Shown one piece after another: positions 25,101-33,165 of a stretch of 39,677 nt of DNA. The notes below the pieces were generated by a model. That model saw nothing but the letters and a program-made list of their open reading frames with translations, had not been told where the DNA came from and did no database searches. The number at the start of each line of letters is the position of its first letter. Within the stretch, counting starts at the first letter, position 1. The DNA comes from CG-Epi1 sp964634895 (GTDB lineage Archaea > Thermoplasmatota > Poseidoniia > MGIII > CG-Epi1): NCBI GenBank assembly GCA_964634895.1, contig CAZWJS010000012.1, positions 1-39,677 of the forward strand. The letters run 5' to 3'. The position numbers and the translations under genes were made by a program.

Positions 25101-25770
25101 GAAAGAACGCTTAGAACGTGAAAGAAATAAATTAGGAAATGTCAATATGCTATCTTTAGAACACTATAGACAAGAAGCTGAGCGTTTCAGTGAAATTAAG
25201 AAGCATCGTAAACAATTAAATGATGAAGTTCGGCGCTTAGATGTATTGGAGAAGAAAATATCAGATAAAAAAGAAACTAAATTTATGGACGTTTACAACA
25301 ATATAGGCGAGAGTTTCAAAACGTCCTTTAAGGAAATCACAGGAGGCGGGGAAGCTTGGCTAGTTTTAGAAAACAAAAAATCTCCATTTGAGGGAGGTGT
25401 AACTATTAAAGCTAGAATGCCACGAAAGAAATTATATCCTGTTGAAGCTTTATCGGGCGGCGAGAAATCATTGGTATCTATGGCCTTCATATTCGCGATT
25501 CAAGGATATGATCCAAGCCCATTCTACTTACTAGATGAACCCGACCAAAATCTGGATGGCGTTAACACTGAACACATTGGAAGAGCTATCGCTGTCCAGT
25601 CAAATGTAGCTCAATTCCTTGTAGTAAGTTTACATCATGCAGCATTGAGAGAAGCTGAAAATGTAATTGGTGTTTTCATGGGAGATGATGGTGTATCAAG
25701 ATTACACCAAATTCAAGATGTTGACTCGTTCCTTGCATCACTACCAAGTGAAATGGAGGTTGCTGCATGA
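22183..25770 (+). CDS. smc: Chromosome segregation ATPase SMC
   Basis: The product has 1195 residues, the usual SMC length. The N-terminal head has Walker A (TGPNGSGKSNITDA, 31-39) and the Q-loop region (IIQQGDV). A long coiled coil (about 170-500) leads to the hinge (about 510-680, with GVTAILQ, RVRFLPLNK and GGALIGG), and a second coiled coil (about 690-1020) returns to the C-terminal head with LSGGEKSLVSMAFIFAIQ and Walker B (FYLLDEPDQNLDG). SMC compacts and segregates chromosomes with ScpA and ScpB, both encoded directly downstream. The head reads DEPDQN, where DEVDAA is common in bacteria. Rad50 is excluded because the hinge is an SMC hinge and not a CxxC zinc hook. The start is TTG with GGAGG 8 bases upstream. 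Confidence 0.97.
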   Translation: MRLLELEFENFKSFKGHVTVPLGPGFTCITGPNGSGKSNITDAILFILGSRSTKLLRARKLKQLIHGFQEGSKKRTGPKSCKVSMVFDNQDRFLAIERDQITFTKGIKLRGKDTTTYYQIDGVKSSASEFETLFSRAGLYATGYNIIQQGDVIQTSLMSGTERRRKIEDVAGITAYDNRLRRTRSARNSVEADVTLLNERAKESKRNLNQLEREKHDAEKLEKIIDEIKENDIFLKFRTIFDLEAEIESRKGVVEKYTKELEKLEKKQGKLKLDIDKNQQKFEDVEKNIAVSGGDRARELQEELDKVRVAHALSERNASAAIKEIEQLENSRKILNDELKIASGELKKIVDEIKKIKKEVKKCENKIGTKVGRLSELEGAAANNSETVSKNRDDLEKLRKEAGELEMQRHRLEGEKEQLEIQLNTAEEQVIRSKKWLESIEIDVKEADFQLKDLQVGKDSTAKNLDKIKIKHKDILATIETHQNKLSKIEIKLREKSMKLASQEAAQRAREEFGGYAKGVTAILQCRDEKKLSGIIGTIAELGRVDQKYATALEVAAGTSLQSIVTENDQAAAEAIEFLKRNKIGRVRFLPLNKVHSYKPRANALLVSKKEGALGFAQDLVKFDRRYKDAFGNVFGDTVIMDSLTNARRHLGKSRMVTLQGELLESGGALIGGTAPQSGIHFGTSERSDLDKLTTEIKNLDSEKLKIASEISNMMEEAGKLATTRQELESERAAFQTRVTDYDGRADEIKKRLDESKEAVKAREGMVEALQGEIIERQGFLESLEGDITEVTNKITKSSKDLQIIAGGKTSKIIGDLQTEVEQNRQELSTFQAQFASLAAKEDSMKSEVGRLKGELNINQGEQKDLQTTKKSETKNVKVLNKKLDYLRKEEQHKFKELKGLRDERDELHDLLSDLKNDLSISQELKRNRKHAKDDLNLEVRTREPKLLDAKERIPEGTKTPKTVLSREKLEIQKERLERERNKLGNVNMLSLEHYRQEAERFSEIKKHRKQLNDEVRRLDVLEKKISDKKETKFMDVYNNIGESFKTSFKEITGGGEAWLVLENKKSPFEGGVTIKARMPRKKLYPVEALSGGEKSLVSMAFIFAIQGYDPSPFYLLDEPDQNLDGVNTEHIGRAIAVQSNVAQFLVVSLHHAALREAENVIGVFMGDDGVSRLHQIQDVDSFLASLPSEMEVAA

Positions 25771-26609
25771 GTCTAGTAGTAAATCATCTATTATTTCATA
25801 AGGCTATGATTGGCGTAGATACTGAAAAAATTGATCAATATATTGAAATCGCAGGTGGGGCAAGTTCTGCTGCAGAAGTCTCTACAATTGAAGATCCTTT
25901 TACAAGAAGTGTGACGCTTTTGTTCATGTTAGTTAAAGAAAATGAACTTGATCCTTGGTCTCTTGATTTGAAGCACTTGATTACTGAGTATCAAAAATAT
26001 GCCGTAAAGAGTGATGATTTGGACTTGCCATTAGCAGGTTCGGTCCTAGGATGGGCATGGGATGTCCTTAGAATGAGGGCAAACGGAGCTATTGAAGCTA
26101 CCGAACCAATTCCAGAACCTCAACCTGAATGGATTGAGTTCGATTTTGGATGGGAACCTACTTACGCTGAACAGTTAGAAGATAGCATGGAACCTCCGAT
26201 TGAAGAAAGCGTTCTCTTCCGTGGAGAAAGGAGAGTAACCTTAATGGAACTTGTTGGAGCACTAGAAGATGCTAGAAATGCTCAAATTGAAAGAAAGGCT
26301 CGGCTCCAAAGAAGAAAGGAATTGAGAGAAGCTCGAGAATTAGTATTATCTGAGGTGGCTGAAAGATTGGGAGAGAAACTACATCATGACGATCCAACTC
26401 AATACAAGGAAAAAGTGTGGCAAAGAATAAATGAATTTAACGGAAAACCAATACCGATAGAAGATTTACTTGATAGGCCAGAGAAAGCAAGCGTTGTTCG
26501 CACTTTTGTAGGATCCCTTTTCTTAGCAAGAGAAGGCCGTATTGATATCATTCAAAAAGATTTAGAAAGTCACAGCATTTATGTTAAAAATTTGGAGAGT
26601 GCAGGATGA
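25767..26609 (+). CDS. scpA: Segregation and condensation protein ScpA (kleisin)
   Basis: The product has 280 residues. The N-terminal block (DPFTRSVTLLFMLVKENELDPWSLDLKHLITEYQKY) is the kleisin N-domain that binds the SMC neck, and FRGERRVTLMELVGALEDA lies in the middle. The C-terminus (SVVRTFVGSLFLAREGRIDI) is the winged-helix part that binds the SMC head. It bridges the two heads of the SMC dimer. The start overlaps the smc stop by 4 bp (ATGA), so expression is coupled to smc. Confidence 0.93.
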   Translation: MSLVVNHLLFHKAMIGVDTEKIDQYIEIAGGASSAAEVSTIEDPFTRSVTLLFMLVKENELDPWSLDLKHLITEYQKYAVKSDDLDLPLAGSVLGWAWDVLRMRANGAIEATEPIPEPQPEWIEFDFGWEPTYAEQLEDSMEPPIEESVLFRGERRVTLMELVGALEDARNAQIERKARLQRRKELREARELVLSEVAERLGEKLHHDDPTQYKEKVWQRINEFNGKPIPIEDLLDRPEKASVVRTFVGSLFLAREGRIDIIQKDLESHSIYVKNLESAG

Positions 26610-27106
26610 ATGAAATAATAGTTGTAGAAGCCGCACTATTCTCTGCTGGAAGGGCATTGGATCCAACTGAAACTGCTGAAGCAACCGGACTATCAAGAAA
26701 CAAAGCGCTAGGTGCTTTAGATGCATTGGTTGAGCTTTACAAAAAACGTGAAGGGGCTTTGGAAGTAGTAAAATTAGGGCACAAATATGCTTTACAACTA
26801 AAAACTAAGGCTGTGGAATATGGCCGTAGGCTTGCTCCCCAAGAAATCCCTTCATACCTCTTACGAACTCTAGCCTTAATTGCTCATGAACAACCAATGC
26901 TACAAACTGAATTAAAACGCAAGTTAGGGGACAAAGTATACGAACATATAAGCGAATTGCTAGAATTGGGAATGATTAAGCGTGAGCGAAAGGGGCGCAC
27001 TTTTGAGTTAAGTGTTACAACTGCATTTATGGAATATTTCGGTATCAATGCACAAAATCAAACTGAAATGAAAGCATACTTAGAACAAGCATTGTCAAGT
27101 TCATGA
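26606..27106 (+). CDS. scpB: Segregation and condensation protein ScpB
   Basis: The product has 166 residues with two winged-helix domains. The first is VVEAALFSAGRALDPTETAEATGL, and the second begins with the family block LRTLALIAHEQPMLQTELKRKLGDKVYEHI and ends with LLELGMIKRERKGRT. ScpB binds ScpA in the condensin complex. The start overlaps scpA by 4 bp (ATGA). Confidence 0.92.
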   Translation: MNEIIVVEAALFSAGRALDPTETAEATGLSRNKALGALDALVELYKKREGALEVVKLGHKYALQLKTKAVEYGRRLAPQEIPSYLLRTLALIAHEQPMLQTELKRKLGDKVYEHISELLELGMIKRERKGRTFELSVTTAFMEYFGINAQNQTEMKAYLEQALSSS

Positions 27107-27372
27107 ACTCTCCAGGATTAATTGAATTAATTGTTATTGTATTTCTAATTTGGGTTTTTTTAGGGCCCGAGAAGGTCATGGAAGGGGCAAGAGTTTTTGG
27201 AAAAGCGTTTCGTGAATTCAGAGGGTATGGGGCTAATTTAGCCTTAGGGGCTAAAGATGTTAGCGAAATTGAAAAAGTTAGAGCATCGGCTGAAAGACTA
27301 GATATTGATACAGCCGGAATGGACTTAGATGAAATAAAAGAAGCTGTAGTTGAGAAATTGTCAAATAAATGA
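27103..27372 (+). CDS. TatA/TatB-like twin-arginine translocase subunit
   Basis: The product has 89 residues. A single N-terminal membrane helix (about 5-19, GLIELIVIVFLIWVFLGPEKV) is followed by an amphipathic helix (GARVFGKAFREFR) and a charged tail, which is the TatA/TatB layout. The F-G-P-E-K motif is close to TatA/B F-G-P-E/K-L. TatA forms the pore-like assembly for folded proteins with RR signal peptides. It overlaps scpB by 4 bp and closes a four-gene run with smc. TatB-like assignment is possible; no tatC is visible in this window. Confidence 0.8.
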   Translation: MNSPGLIELIVIVFLIWVFLGPEKVMEGARVFGKAFREFRGYGANLALGAKDVSEIEKVRASAERLDIDTAGMDLDEIKEAVVEKLSNK

Positions 27373-27403
27373 ACCAGAATGATAAGGAGAAGTAGAGCGC
27401 AGG

Positions 27404-27412
27404 TTTGATATA
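27404..27412 (+). promoter_or_regulatory. Weak TATA box for the beta-propeller protein gene
   Basis: TTTGATATA lies about 27 bp before the ATG at 27435, consistent with a leaderless start there instead of the upstream TTG (27414). Confidence 0.3.
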
Positions 27413-27434
27413 GTTGGTTTTGTCCAGTACCTCT

Positions 27435-30400
27435 ATGAATACGATAAGGTCTATAGCAATAGCTATCGTGTTTTTGCTATCTGCTCTAATTCCTTCCGTG
27501 AATGTAGAAGGCTCGAATGATAAGAGAACCGAATACGATATGGGTTATCTTAGTGAAAAATGGCACACGGGAATGGGAACTTCACTGGGAGGTCTGAATT
27601 CAATTAAAAGTGCAGACATTGATATCGATGGAGAAGACGAACTAATATTTGGTAATTCTCAGGGCTTCGTTCATGTCCTAGATTGGAATTCAAGTGCTAA
27701 TGCATTCACTGAAGTTTTTCAATCTATCGATTTAGGCGGAACTATAAAGGGAATGGAAATTGCTCAGATTGATGACGACCCTCAATTAGAAATTGCAATT
27801 GGGTATAATTGGAATGGTGACATCGGTAAAGTAAAGATAATTGATGGAATTTCTCTATTAGCTGAAGCGAATTGGTCTTCAGGCATCTCATGGTCTCATA
27901 CTCAATGGACTGAAGGCTGGCCGTATGGTGTAGCAATGGGAGATCTAGATGGAGATAATCAAACTGAACTAGCAGTGGGTGGTGATCGCGGATATCTATG
28001 GGTTGTAGAAACTGAAACTCCTGAAAAATACGTTGGTAGAGACATTACTAGTGATGAAGCTGAATGGTACATGGACGTCGGGGCCAAGACAGCTGGAAAC
28101 ACCGTCGAGAATGTATGGGGACTTACATTTGGTCAATTTGATAGCGATGCCGCTATTGAAGTTGCTGTAGGAAGTAAACAAGGTTGGGTAGGTGTATTTG
28201 ATGGGCAAACTGAAGAGTTGCAATGGAAGTATGATATGGATCAAAGCAGCAATACTGACAGCCTCTGCTACAGCTTAATTGCAGCCGATTTAAATGGGAA
28301 TGACATAGATGAATTAGTCGTCCCTCAACAAAGCAAACTAACTGTCTTTGTTGATGGTGGCGGTGATGGAGGTGAAGAAGGCGATGAGAACTATCAAAAA
28401 CCTGATCTTAGCACTATAGTTGAAGAAACAGACGTAAACAGTGGATATGGCTTAGCTAACGAAGATTTGGGTGGAAATAGCAATGAAGAACTGATTGTTG
28501 CAGACAATAATGGAAACATTAGAATTATGGGATTAGTAGGCTCCAACCTAGATACCTACACTGAATGGTATGGTGGGACCCCAATGAATGTTGGAGGTGG
28601 TGTCACCGTATCTATGAATGGACACGATCATCCTTGGATTATACATGGAGGAGATACTGGAATTTTAGTAGGATGGGAGGTCAATGCTGATGATTTGCAG
28701 AACATCGACCATACACTTGTATGGAGAACGGATTCTCAATACAATGGAAATCAAAATTTATTTTCATTGGAAGGGGGAAATACTTTTGGGGTTGCGATGG
28801 GGGAAATTGATGGAGATGATTCTAGTTTGGAATTATTGGTTGGAAGTGGCTCAGGAAGAGTCTATGCTTTTGATGGTGCTGACTACAGTTCTGAATGGGT
28901 TAGTGAACCTCTAGAAAAATTACCTATTGGTATTGCAGTAGCCAATCTAGATGGTGACGCCGATAATGAAATCGTAGTTACCACAGGATTACCTGCAGAA
29001 CCCAAGGTTGGTGGTGAAGGTGGCGAAGGATATCTATATATTTTTGATAAATCAGCAGGAAGTAGCGGGACTAATTTTGAACAAGTATATCAAAGTGGTG
29101 ATATCGGTGCTGCACTAAGTGTTACTGTTTCTGAATTAGATGGCAGTGCTTATCCTGAGATAGCTATTGCCACCGGATACAAAGAAGTTACAGACCCAAC
29201 GGCAGGGACTGCAGAATTGCATGGACACGTTAGGATTTATGGTTGGAATGGAAATGATTATGTATCAGAATGGAATTCTGGAAATCTAGGTGAAATTGCA
29301 GGAAGTATTGCCAGTGGAGATTTAGTTTCTGGTGGAGACAATGAAATTGCAATTGGAACAGGAGGGAAATATTTAGACAATGATGACGATCCTGGACAAA
29401 TAATTGTTTACCAGAAATCAGGAACTGGGTACTCGACTCATGGAACAAATATAGATACTGGGCGATATCAAGCATATGGGCTCGCTATTGCAGATGCTGA
29501 TGACGATGGAGATTCTGAAATTATTGTTGGTACTGGTGAATATGGTGACGAAAAACCTAGACTTGCAATTTACAATGGTTACTCAAGGGCCGAGGAATTT
29601 TCTAAAAAAGTAGATACTACTTCGGTATGGGGTATTAGTGCTGATGATGTAGATGGCGATAATGCGACTGAAATAATCTATGGTACTGCTGCTGGTCAAA
29701 TCTTTCTCTTTGAAGCAAATGAAATCAATGAAGCCTCGACTAGTGGCTTATCAACTAAATGCGGACATTATGGCGGGATCGCAATAGGTAATTCTAATAA
29801 ACAAGGACCCAAAGAAATATTGATTGGTAGCACATCATACATGTGGTTGTTCACAACCTCAGACCAAGCAAATAAACCTGATTTAGCAATAACTGGTTCT
29901 GAAATTTCTTACTCGCCTGAAAATCCAACTGAAGATGATGATATTACAATTTCTGTAACTGTTCATAATTATGGAGGTGTTGCCCTTTCTGAATGGAGTG
30001 TTCTGATTACTGACGGGGATCCAAATGTAGGTGGATGGAAGTTCATTAGCAACTTTTTTTCTGATAAAGATAATGTGAGCCATGCAATTGAACCTGGTGA
30101 GAATTATACTTTCCAACGAACATGGTATGGAATGAATACAGAACCTGGTTATCATGAAATTTATGCAACTGTTGCTGATGAATCGCAGCCCATGCAAGAA
30201 ACAAGATATGGAAATAACAAAGGATTCATGGTAATAGAAAACATTATAGAAATAGCAAATGATTATCCAGTGGCACATGCTATAGCTGATAATAATCTTG
30301 TATGGAAGGATGAGGCAATCCGAATAAATGCTGGTACTTCCTACGATAATGAAACTACAGATGGAGATGCTGATATGATAGATGAAAATGCTGACTTGAC

Positions 30401-31661
30401 TTATTCTTTCAACACTGATGGAGGTTCAAAAACACAAACACTTGAACCTTGGATATGTGACGTGACATTTGATGAGCCTGGTAATAAGACTATAACAGTT
30501 ACTGTTTCTGATGAGAGAGGGAAGGAAAGTACTCCATTTAGCATAGATATAACTGTCAAGGCAAATACTGCACCTGAAGCAATTTTGTCATCGAATATCA
30601 GTGGAACTATTGAACTTCTCACTGATTTTGGATTTATTACGTTTGATGTAAGTCAATCAAATGATCCTGATGGAAGGGCTGAACTTGAATATCGCTTTGC
30701 ATTTGGAAATGGTATAAACTCTGACTGGGTTAAATCAGGAGGAACTGTATGGTTGTATAAAAATGCATTATTTACAGGTTCAAATGGTGGTGATTATAAT
30801 GAAGGAAGCGGCGAATCCGTAGTTGATGAATACGGTACAAAACGTGTTTTCAGATTAGTAAATGGTCAACTGCTTGAAATAGTAGAAGGAAAGCTAACTG
30901 AAAGAGGCTACAACTATTCACTTCCAGCAGGAGTAGATGATGCTCATTATGATGCATCTATCTATGCCAGAGAAATAGGGAATTCTGAAGATGATATTAA
31001 GTATGCAATTTCAGAAAAATTAAAAATCCACGTTTATAGGCCTGAAAATGAACTTCCAATAGCTAGAGCGCAAGCTGGAATTCTAATTGAATCCGTTGTT
31101 GTGTTTAATGACCTTGTAGACAAAGCCGTTACCGGAGATGAAGTAACCTATACTGCAGCTGAATCAACCGATCCTGATGGTGATGATGCAAAACTAACTT
31201 TTGAATGGGTCATAAAAGATAGTCAAAACAAAGAAGTTGCATTACTAGACGATAAATATGCTAAAACTTTTACAAGAACATGGAATGAACCAGGAACATA
31301 CATTGCTACAGTCACTGTCACCGATGAACGGGGAGGATATGCCACATGGCAAGTGGAAGTTCGTGTAAGCAAGAGTGCTGATTATGAACTTAGCGAAGCT
31401 GATGATGAGGAAGGTTTCAGTACTGGTACTTTGGTTGGTGGCGCTATTGCTTCCGTTCTAGGGCTAGTTGGCGGTGCTATGGCACTTCGTAGAATGGGAG
31501 GTGGTGGAGAAGGCGTCGATGATATGCTTGAAGATATGGCACCAGGCCCGGTAGAATTGCAATGTCCTTCATGTGGTGGCCTAATATCTATCACAACTAC
31601 TCAAAGGCCAATACAAATTGGATGTCCAATTTGTGCCTCACAATTTGTAATACGTGAATGA
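27435..31661 (+). CDS. Giant secreted FG-GAP beta-propeller / CARDB / PKD protein with C-terminal TM and zinc ribbon
   Basis: The product has about 1408 residues from the ATG at 27435; a TTG 7 codons upstream (27414) is the alternative. A signal peptide (about 1-26) precedes roughly 13 FG-GAP/VCBS-type motifs of the form (D/N)-x-(D/G)-D-x-x-x-E-(I/L)-x-(V/I)-G, such as LDGDNQTELAVGG, FDSDAAIEVAVG and VDGDNATEIIYG. They span about residues 40-830, likely two or more calcium-binding propellers. Then come a CARDB domain, two PKD-like domains (EPGNKTITVTVSDERGKE and EPGTYIATVTVTDERGGY), a membrane helix (about residues 1335-1358) and a C-terminal zinc ribbon CPSC ... CPIC. The last part should be cytoplasmic, an unusual combination. 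It overlaps folP by 4 bp. Confidence 0.88.
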   Translation: MNTIRSIAIAIVFLLSALIPSVNVEGSNDKRTEYDMGYLSEKWHTGMGTSLGGLNSIKSADIDIDGEDELIFGNSQGFVHVLDWNSSANAFTEVFQSIDLGGTIKGMEIAQIDDDPQLEIAIGYNWNGDIGKVKIIDGISLLAEANWSSGISWSHTQWTEGWPYGVAMGDLDGDNQTELAVGGDRGYLWVVETETPEKYVGRDITSDEAEWYMDVGAKTAGNTVENVWGLTFGQFDSDAAIEVAVGSKQGWVGVFDGQTEELQWKYDMDQSSNTDSLCYSLIAADLNGNDIDELVVPQQSKLTVFVDGGGDGGEEGDENYQKPDLSTIVEETDVNSGYGLANEDLGGNSNEELIVADNNGNIRIMGLVGSNLDTYTEWYGGTPMNVGGGVTVSMNGHDHPWIIHGGDTGILVGWEVNADDLQNIDHTLVWRTDSQYNGNQNLFSLEGGNTFGVAMGEIDGDDSSLELLVGSGSGRVYAFDGADYSSEWVSEPLEKLPIGIAVANLDGDADNEIVVTTGLPAEPKVGGEGGEGYLYIFDKSAGSSGTNFEQVYQSGDIGAALSVTVSELDGSAYPEIAIATGYKEVTDPTAGTAELHGHVRIYGWNGNDYVSEWNSGNLGEIAGSIASGDLVSGGDNEIAIGTGGKYLDNDDDPGQIIVYQKSGTGYSTHGTNIDTGRYQAYGLAIADADDDGDSEIIVGTGEYGDEKPRLAIYNGYSRAEEFSKKVDTTSVWGISADDVDGDNATEIIYGTAAGQIFLFEANEINEASTSGLSTKCGHYGGIAIGNSNKQGPKEILIGSTSYMWLFTTSDQANKPDLAITGSEISYSPENPTEDDDITISVTVHNYGGVALSEWSVLITDGDPNVGGWKFISNFFSDKDNVSHAIEPGENYTFQRTWYGMNTEPGYHEIYATVADESQPMQETRYGNNKGFMVIENIIEIANDYPVAHAIADNNLVWKDEAIRINAGTSYDNETTDGDADMIDENADLTYSFNTDGGSKTQTLEPWICDVTFDEPGNKTITVTVSDERGKESTPFSIDITVKANTAPEAILSSNISGTIELLTDFGFITFDVSQSNDPDGRAELEYRFAFGNGINSDWVKSGGTVWLYKNALFTGSNGGDYNEGSGESVVDEYGTKRVFRLVNGQLLEIVEGKLTERGYNYSLPAGVDDAHYDASIYAREIGNSEDDIKYAISEKLKIHVYRPENELPIARAQAGILIESVVVFNDLVDKAVTGDEVTYTAAESTDPDGDDAKLTFEWVIKDSQNKEVALLDDKYAKTFTRTWNEPGTYIATVTVTDERGGYATWQVEVRVSKSADYELSEADDEEGFSTGTLVGGAIASVLGLVGGAMALRRMGGGGEGVDDMLEDMAPGPVELQCPSCGGLISITTTQRPIQIGCPICASQFVIRE

Positions 31662-32473
31662 GTCTATCTTTAGGTAATCTAAAACTAGATGGCAAATGCC
31701 ATGTAATGGGAATTCTGAATGTTACTCCTGATAGTTTCTATGATAACTTCTTTAATACAGACAGTATTCAAAACCGAATAAAGGAAATGATTGCAGAGGG
31801 TGCTGAAATTATAGATGTTGGTGGTGAATCTACAAGACCAGGGTCCAAACCAGTAAATGTAAAAGAAGAATTAGAAAGAGTAATTCCTGCAATTAAATTT
31901 GTCAAGAGTATTTCTGATATTCCTGTTTCAATTGATACGCAAAAAGCCGAAGTTGCAAGAAAGGCCGTAGAAGCCGGTGCCTGTGTTGTAAACGATGTCG
32001 GTGGTTTACGAAATAATGATATGATTTCTTTGATTGCTGAACTACAGATACCAGTGATAATCATGCATATGCAAGGAACTCCTGAAAACATGCAAAAGAA
32101 TCCCCAATATGCTGATACTGTGCAAGATATCAAGAATTGGCTTGAAGAGCGAATAAGTGCTGCTGAAATGGCTGGAATCATGCGTTCTAACATAATTGTT
32201 GACCCTGGGATTGGTTTTGGTAAAAATTTGAAACATAATTTGGAGATTTTAGGTGGCCTGAGTCAATTCAAAGATATGGCCGGAGGAGTGTTGCTAGGTG
32301 CAAGTAGAAAATCGTTCATTGGTTTCCTTACTGGTGCAGATGATAGTGATAGATTAACTGGTAGTTTAGCATCCGCGATGATTGGAGCTACGGAAGGCGT
32401 AGATTTAGTAAGAGTTCATGATGTTAAAAAAACGCGAATGGCAATCAATGCTACGAATGCATTAATGCCTTAA
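31658..32473 (+). CDS. folP: Dihydropteroate synthase
   Basis: The product has 271 residues, close to bacterial FolP length. All family motifs are present: MGILNVTPDSFYD, IDVGGESTRPGS, NDVGG, IIMHMQGTP, DPGIGFGKN and LLGASRKSFIG, ending in VRVHDV. It joins 6-hydroxymethyl-dihydropterin pyrophosphate to p-aminobenzoate to make dihydropteroate. The enzyme should be cytoplasmic and soluble. Its ATG overlaps the stop of the giant surface protein gene by 4 bp (ATGA), an odd pairing with no obvious functional link. No other folate gene is in view. Confidence 0.95.
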   Translation: MSLSLGNLKLDGKCHVMGILNVTPDSFYDNFFNTDSIQNRIKEMIAEGAEIIDVGGESTRPGSKPVNVKEELERVIPAIKFVKSISDIPVSIDTQKAEVARKAVEAGACVVNDVGGLRNNDMISLIAELQIPVIIMHMQGTPENMQKNPQYADTVQDIKNWLEERISAAEMAGIMRSNIIVDPGIGFGKNLKHNLEILGGLSQFKDMAGGVLLGASRKSFIGFLTGADDSDRLTGSLASAMIGATEGVDLVRVHDVKKTRMAINATNALMP

Positions 32474-33165
32474 GCTGTTTGCATTGTTGTTACCTTAGTT
32501 CCCAATTCAGATGTTGTTGGGCCTAATTCAACTCCCAAGTAAATAACTGTCATCGTTATTGTATATTCTATTCTTAATGGTTCTTCTTTGTCTATCTTAT
32601 CTTTAGTTATTGGATCTAAATTATTCAATTCAAATTTATCATAAATTTCCTCACCACTTCCCAAAAGATATGTAAACAAAAAATCATCCTCGGTAACTGG
32701 ATTTGATTCTAAGATTTTTAAATGAATTTCAAACTTTGTGCTTTTTTCAAAATAACCCATTTTTGGAATATCAAAACCAATGCTGCCTACTATCGAATTT
32801 TTATCCTCAGTTAATCTGAAATCTGCATCAGTGACATGATCTTCTAAATTTATGTTTATGTGATCATCATACATCTTGTAAACATCAGCTCCGCCAGCAA
32901 TCACAACTACAATTGTAGCGAGTGTAAAACCGGATTTCATCATGGCCAATGTAGATTTGAGGCCGGTAGTGGTACCACTGCTACTTACTGAACTAGTGCT
33001 ACTTCTTGTACTATTATAATCGGTTCCCTCGGAAGATGATTCCACACACCAGCAGCCACCTTCTGAAGAAGGTTTACCACGAGGTCTGCCACAGGCAGTA
33101 CAAGCGTTACCGCCACTAACTGACGTTGATGTGTTACTCTTAGCCGAATTATAATCCTTAGCCAT
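32470..33165 (-). CDS. Zinc-finger-like/TM protein of unknown function
   Basis: The product has 231 residues. The N-terminus has four Cys in the pattern CTACGRPRGK ... GCWC, likely one metal site, flanked by two near-repeats rich in Ser/Thr (DYNSAKSNTSTSV and DYNSTRSSTSSV). A membrane helix follows (about 77-92, TLATIVVVIAGGADVY), and the rest (about 100-231) looks like a beta-rich extracellular domain (EDHVTDADFRL, GSIGFDIPKMG). The topology would place the zinc-finger part in the cytoplasm. It starts directly where the 854-residue glycoprotein gene ends and overlaps folP by 4 bp. No family was recognised. Confidence 0.7.
   Translation of the reverse strand: MAKDYNSAKSNTSTSVSGGNACTACGRPRGKPSSEGGCWCVESSSEGTDYNSTRSSTSSVSSSGTTTGLKSTLAMMKSGFTLATIVVVIAGGADVYKMYDDHININLEDHVTDADFRLTEDKNSIVGSIGFDIPKMGYFEKSTKFEIHLKILESNPVTEDDFLFTYLLGSGEEIYDKFELNNLDPITKDKIDKEEPLRIEYTITMTVIYLGVELGPTTSELGTKVTTMQTA

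Noticed and set aside
22183..25770. SMC-like gene as Rad50
   Set aside because: There is no zinc-hook CxxC at the middle, the hinge has the SMC GG pattern, and scpA/scpB follow.
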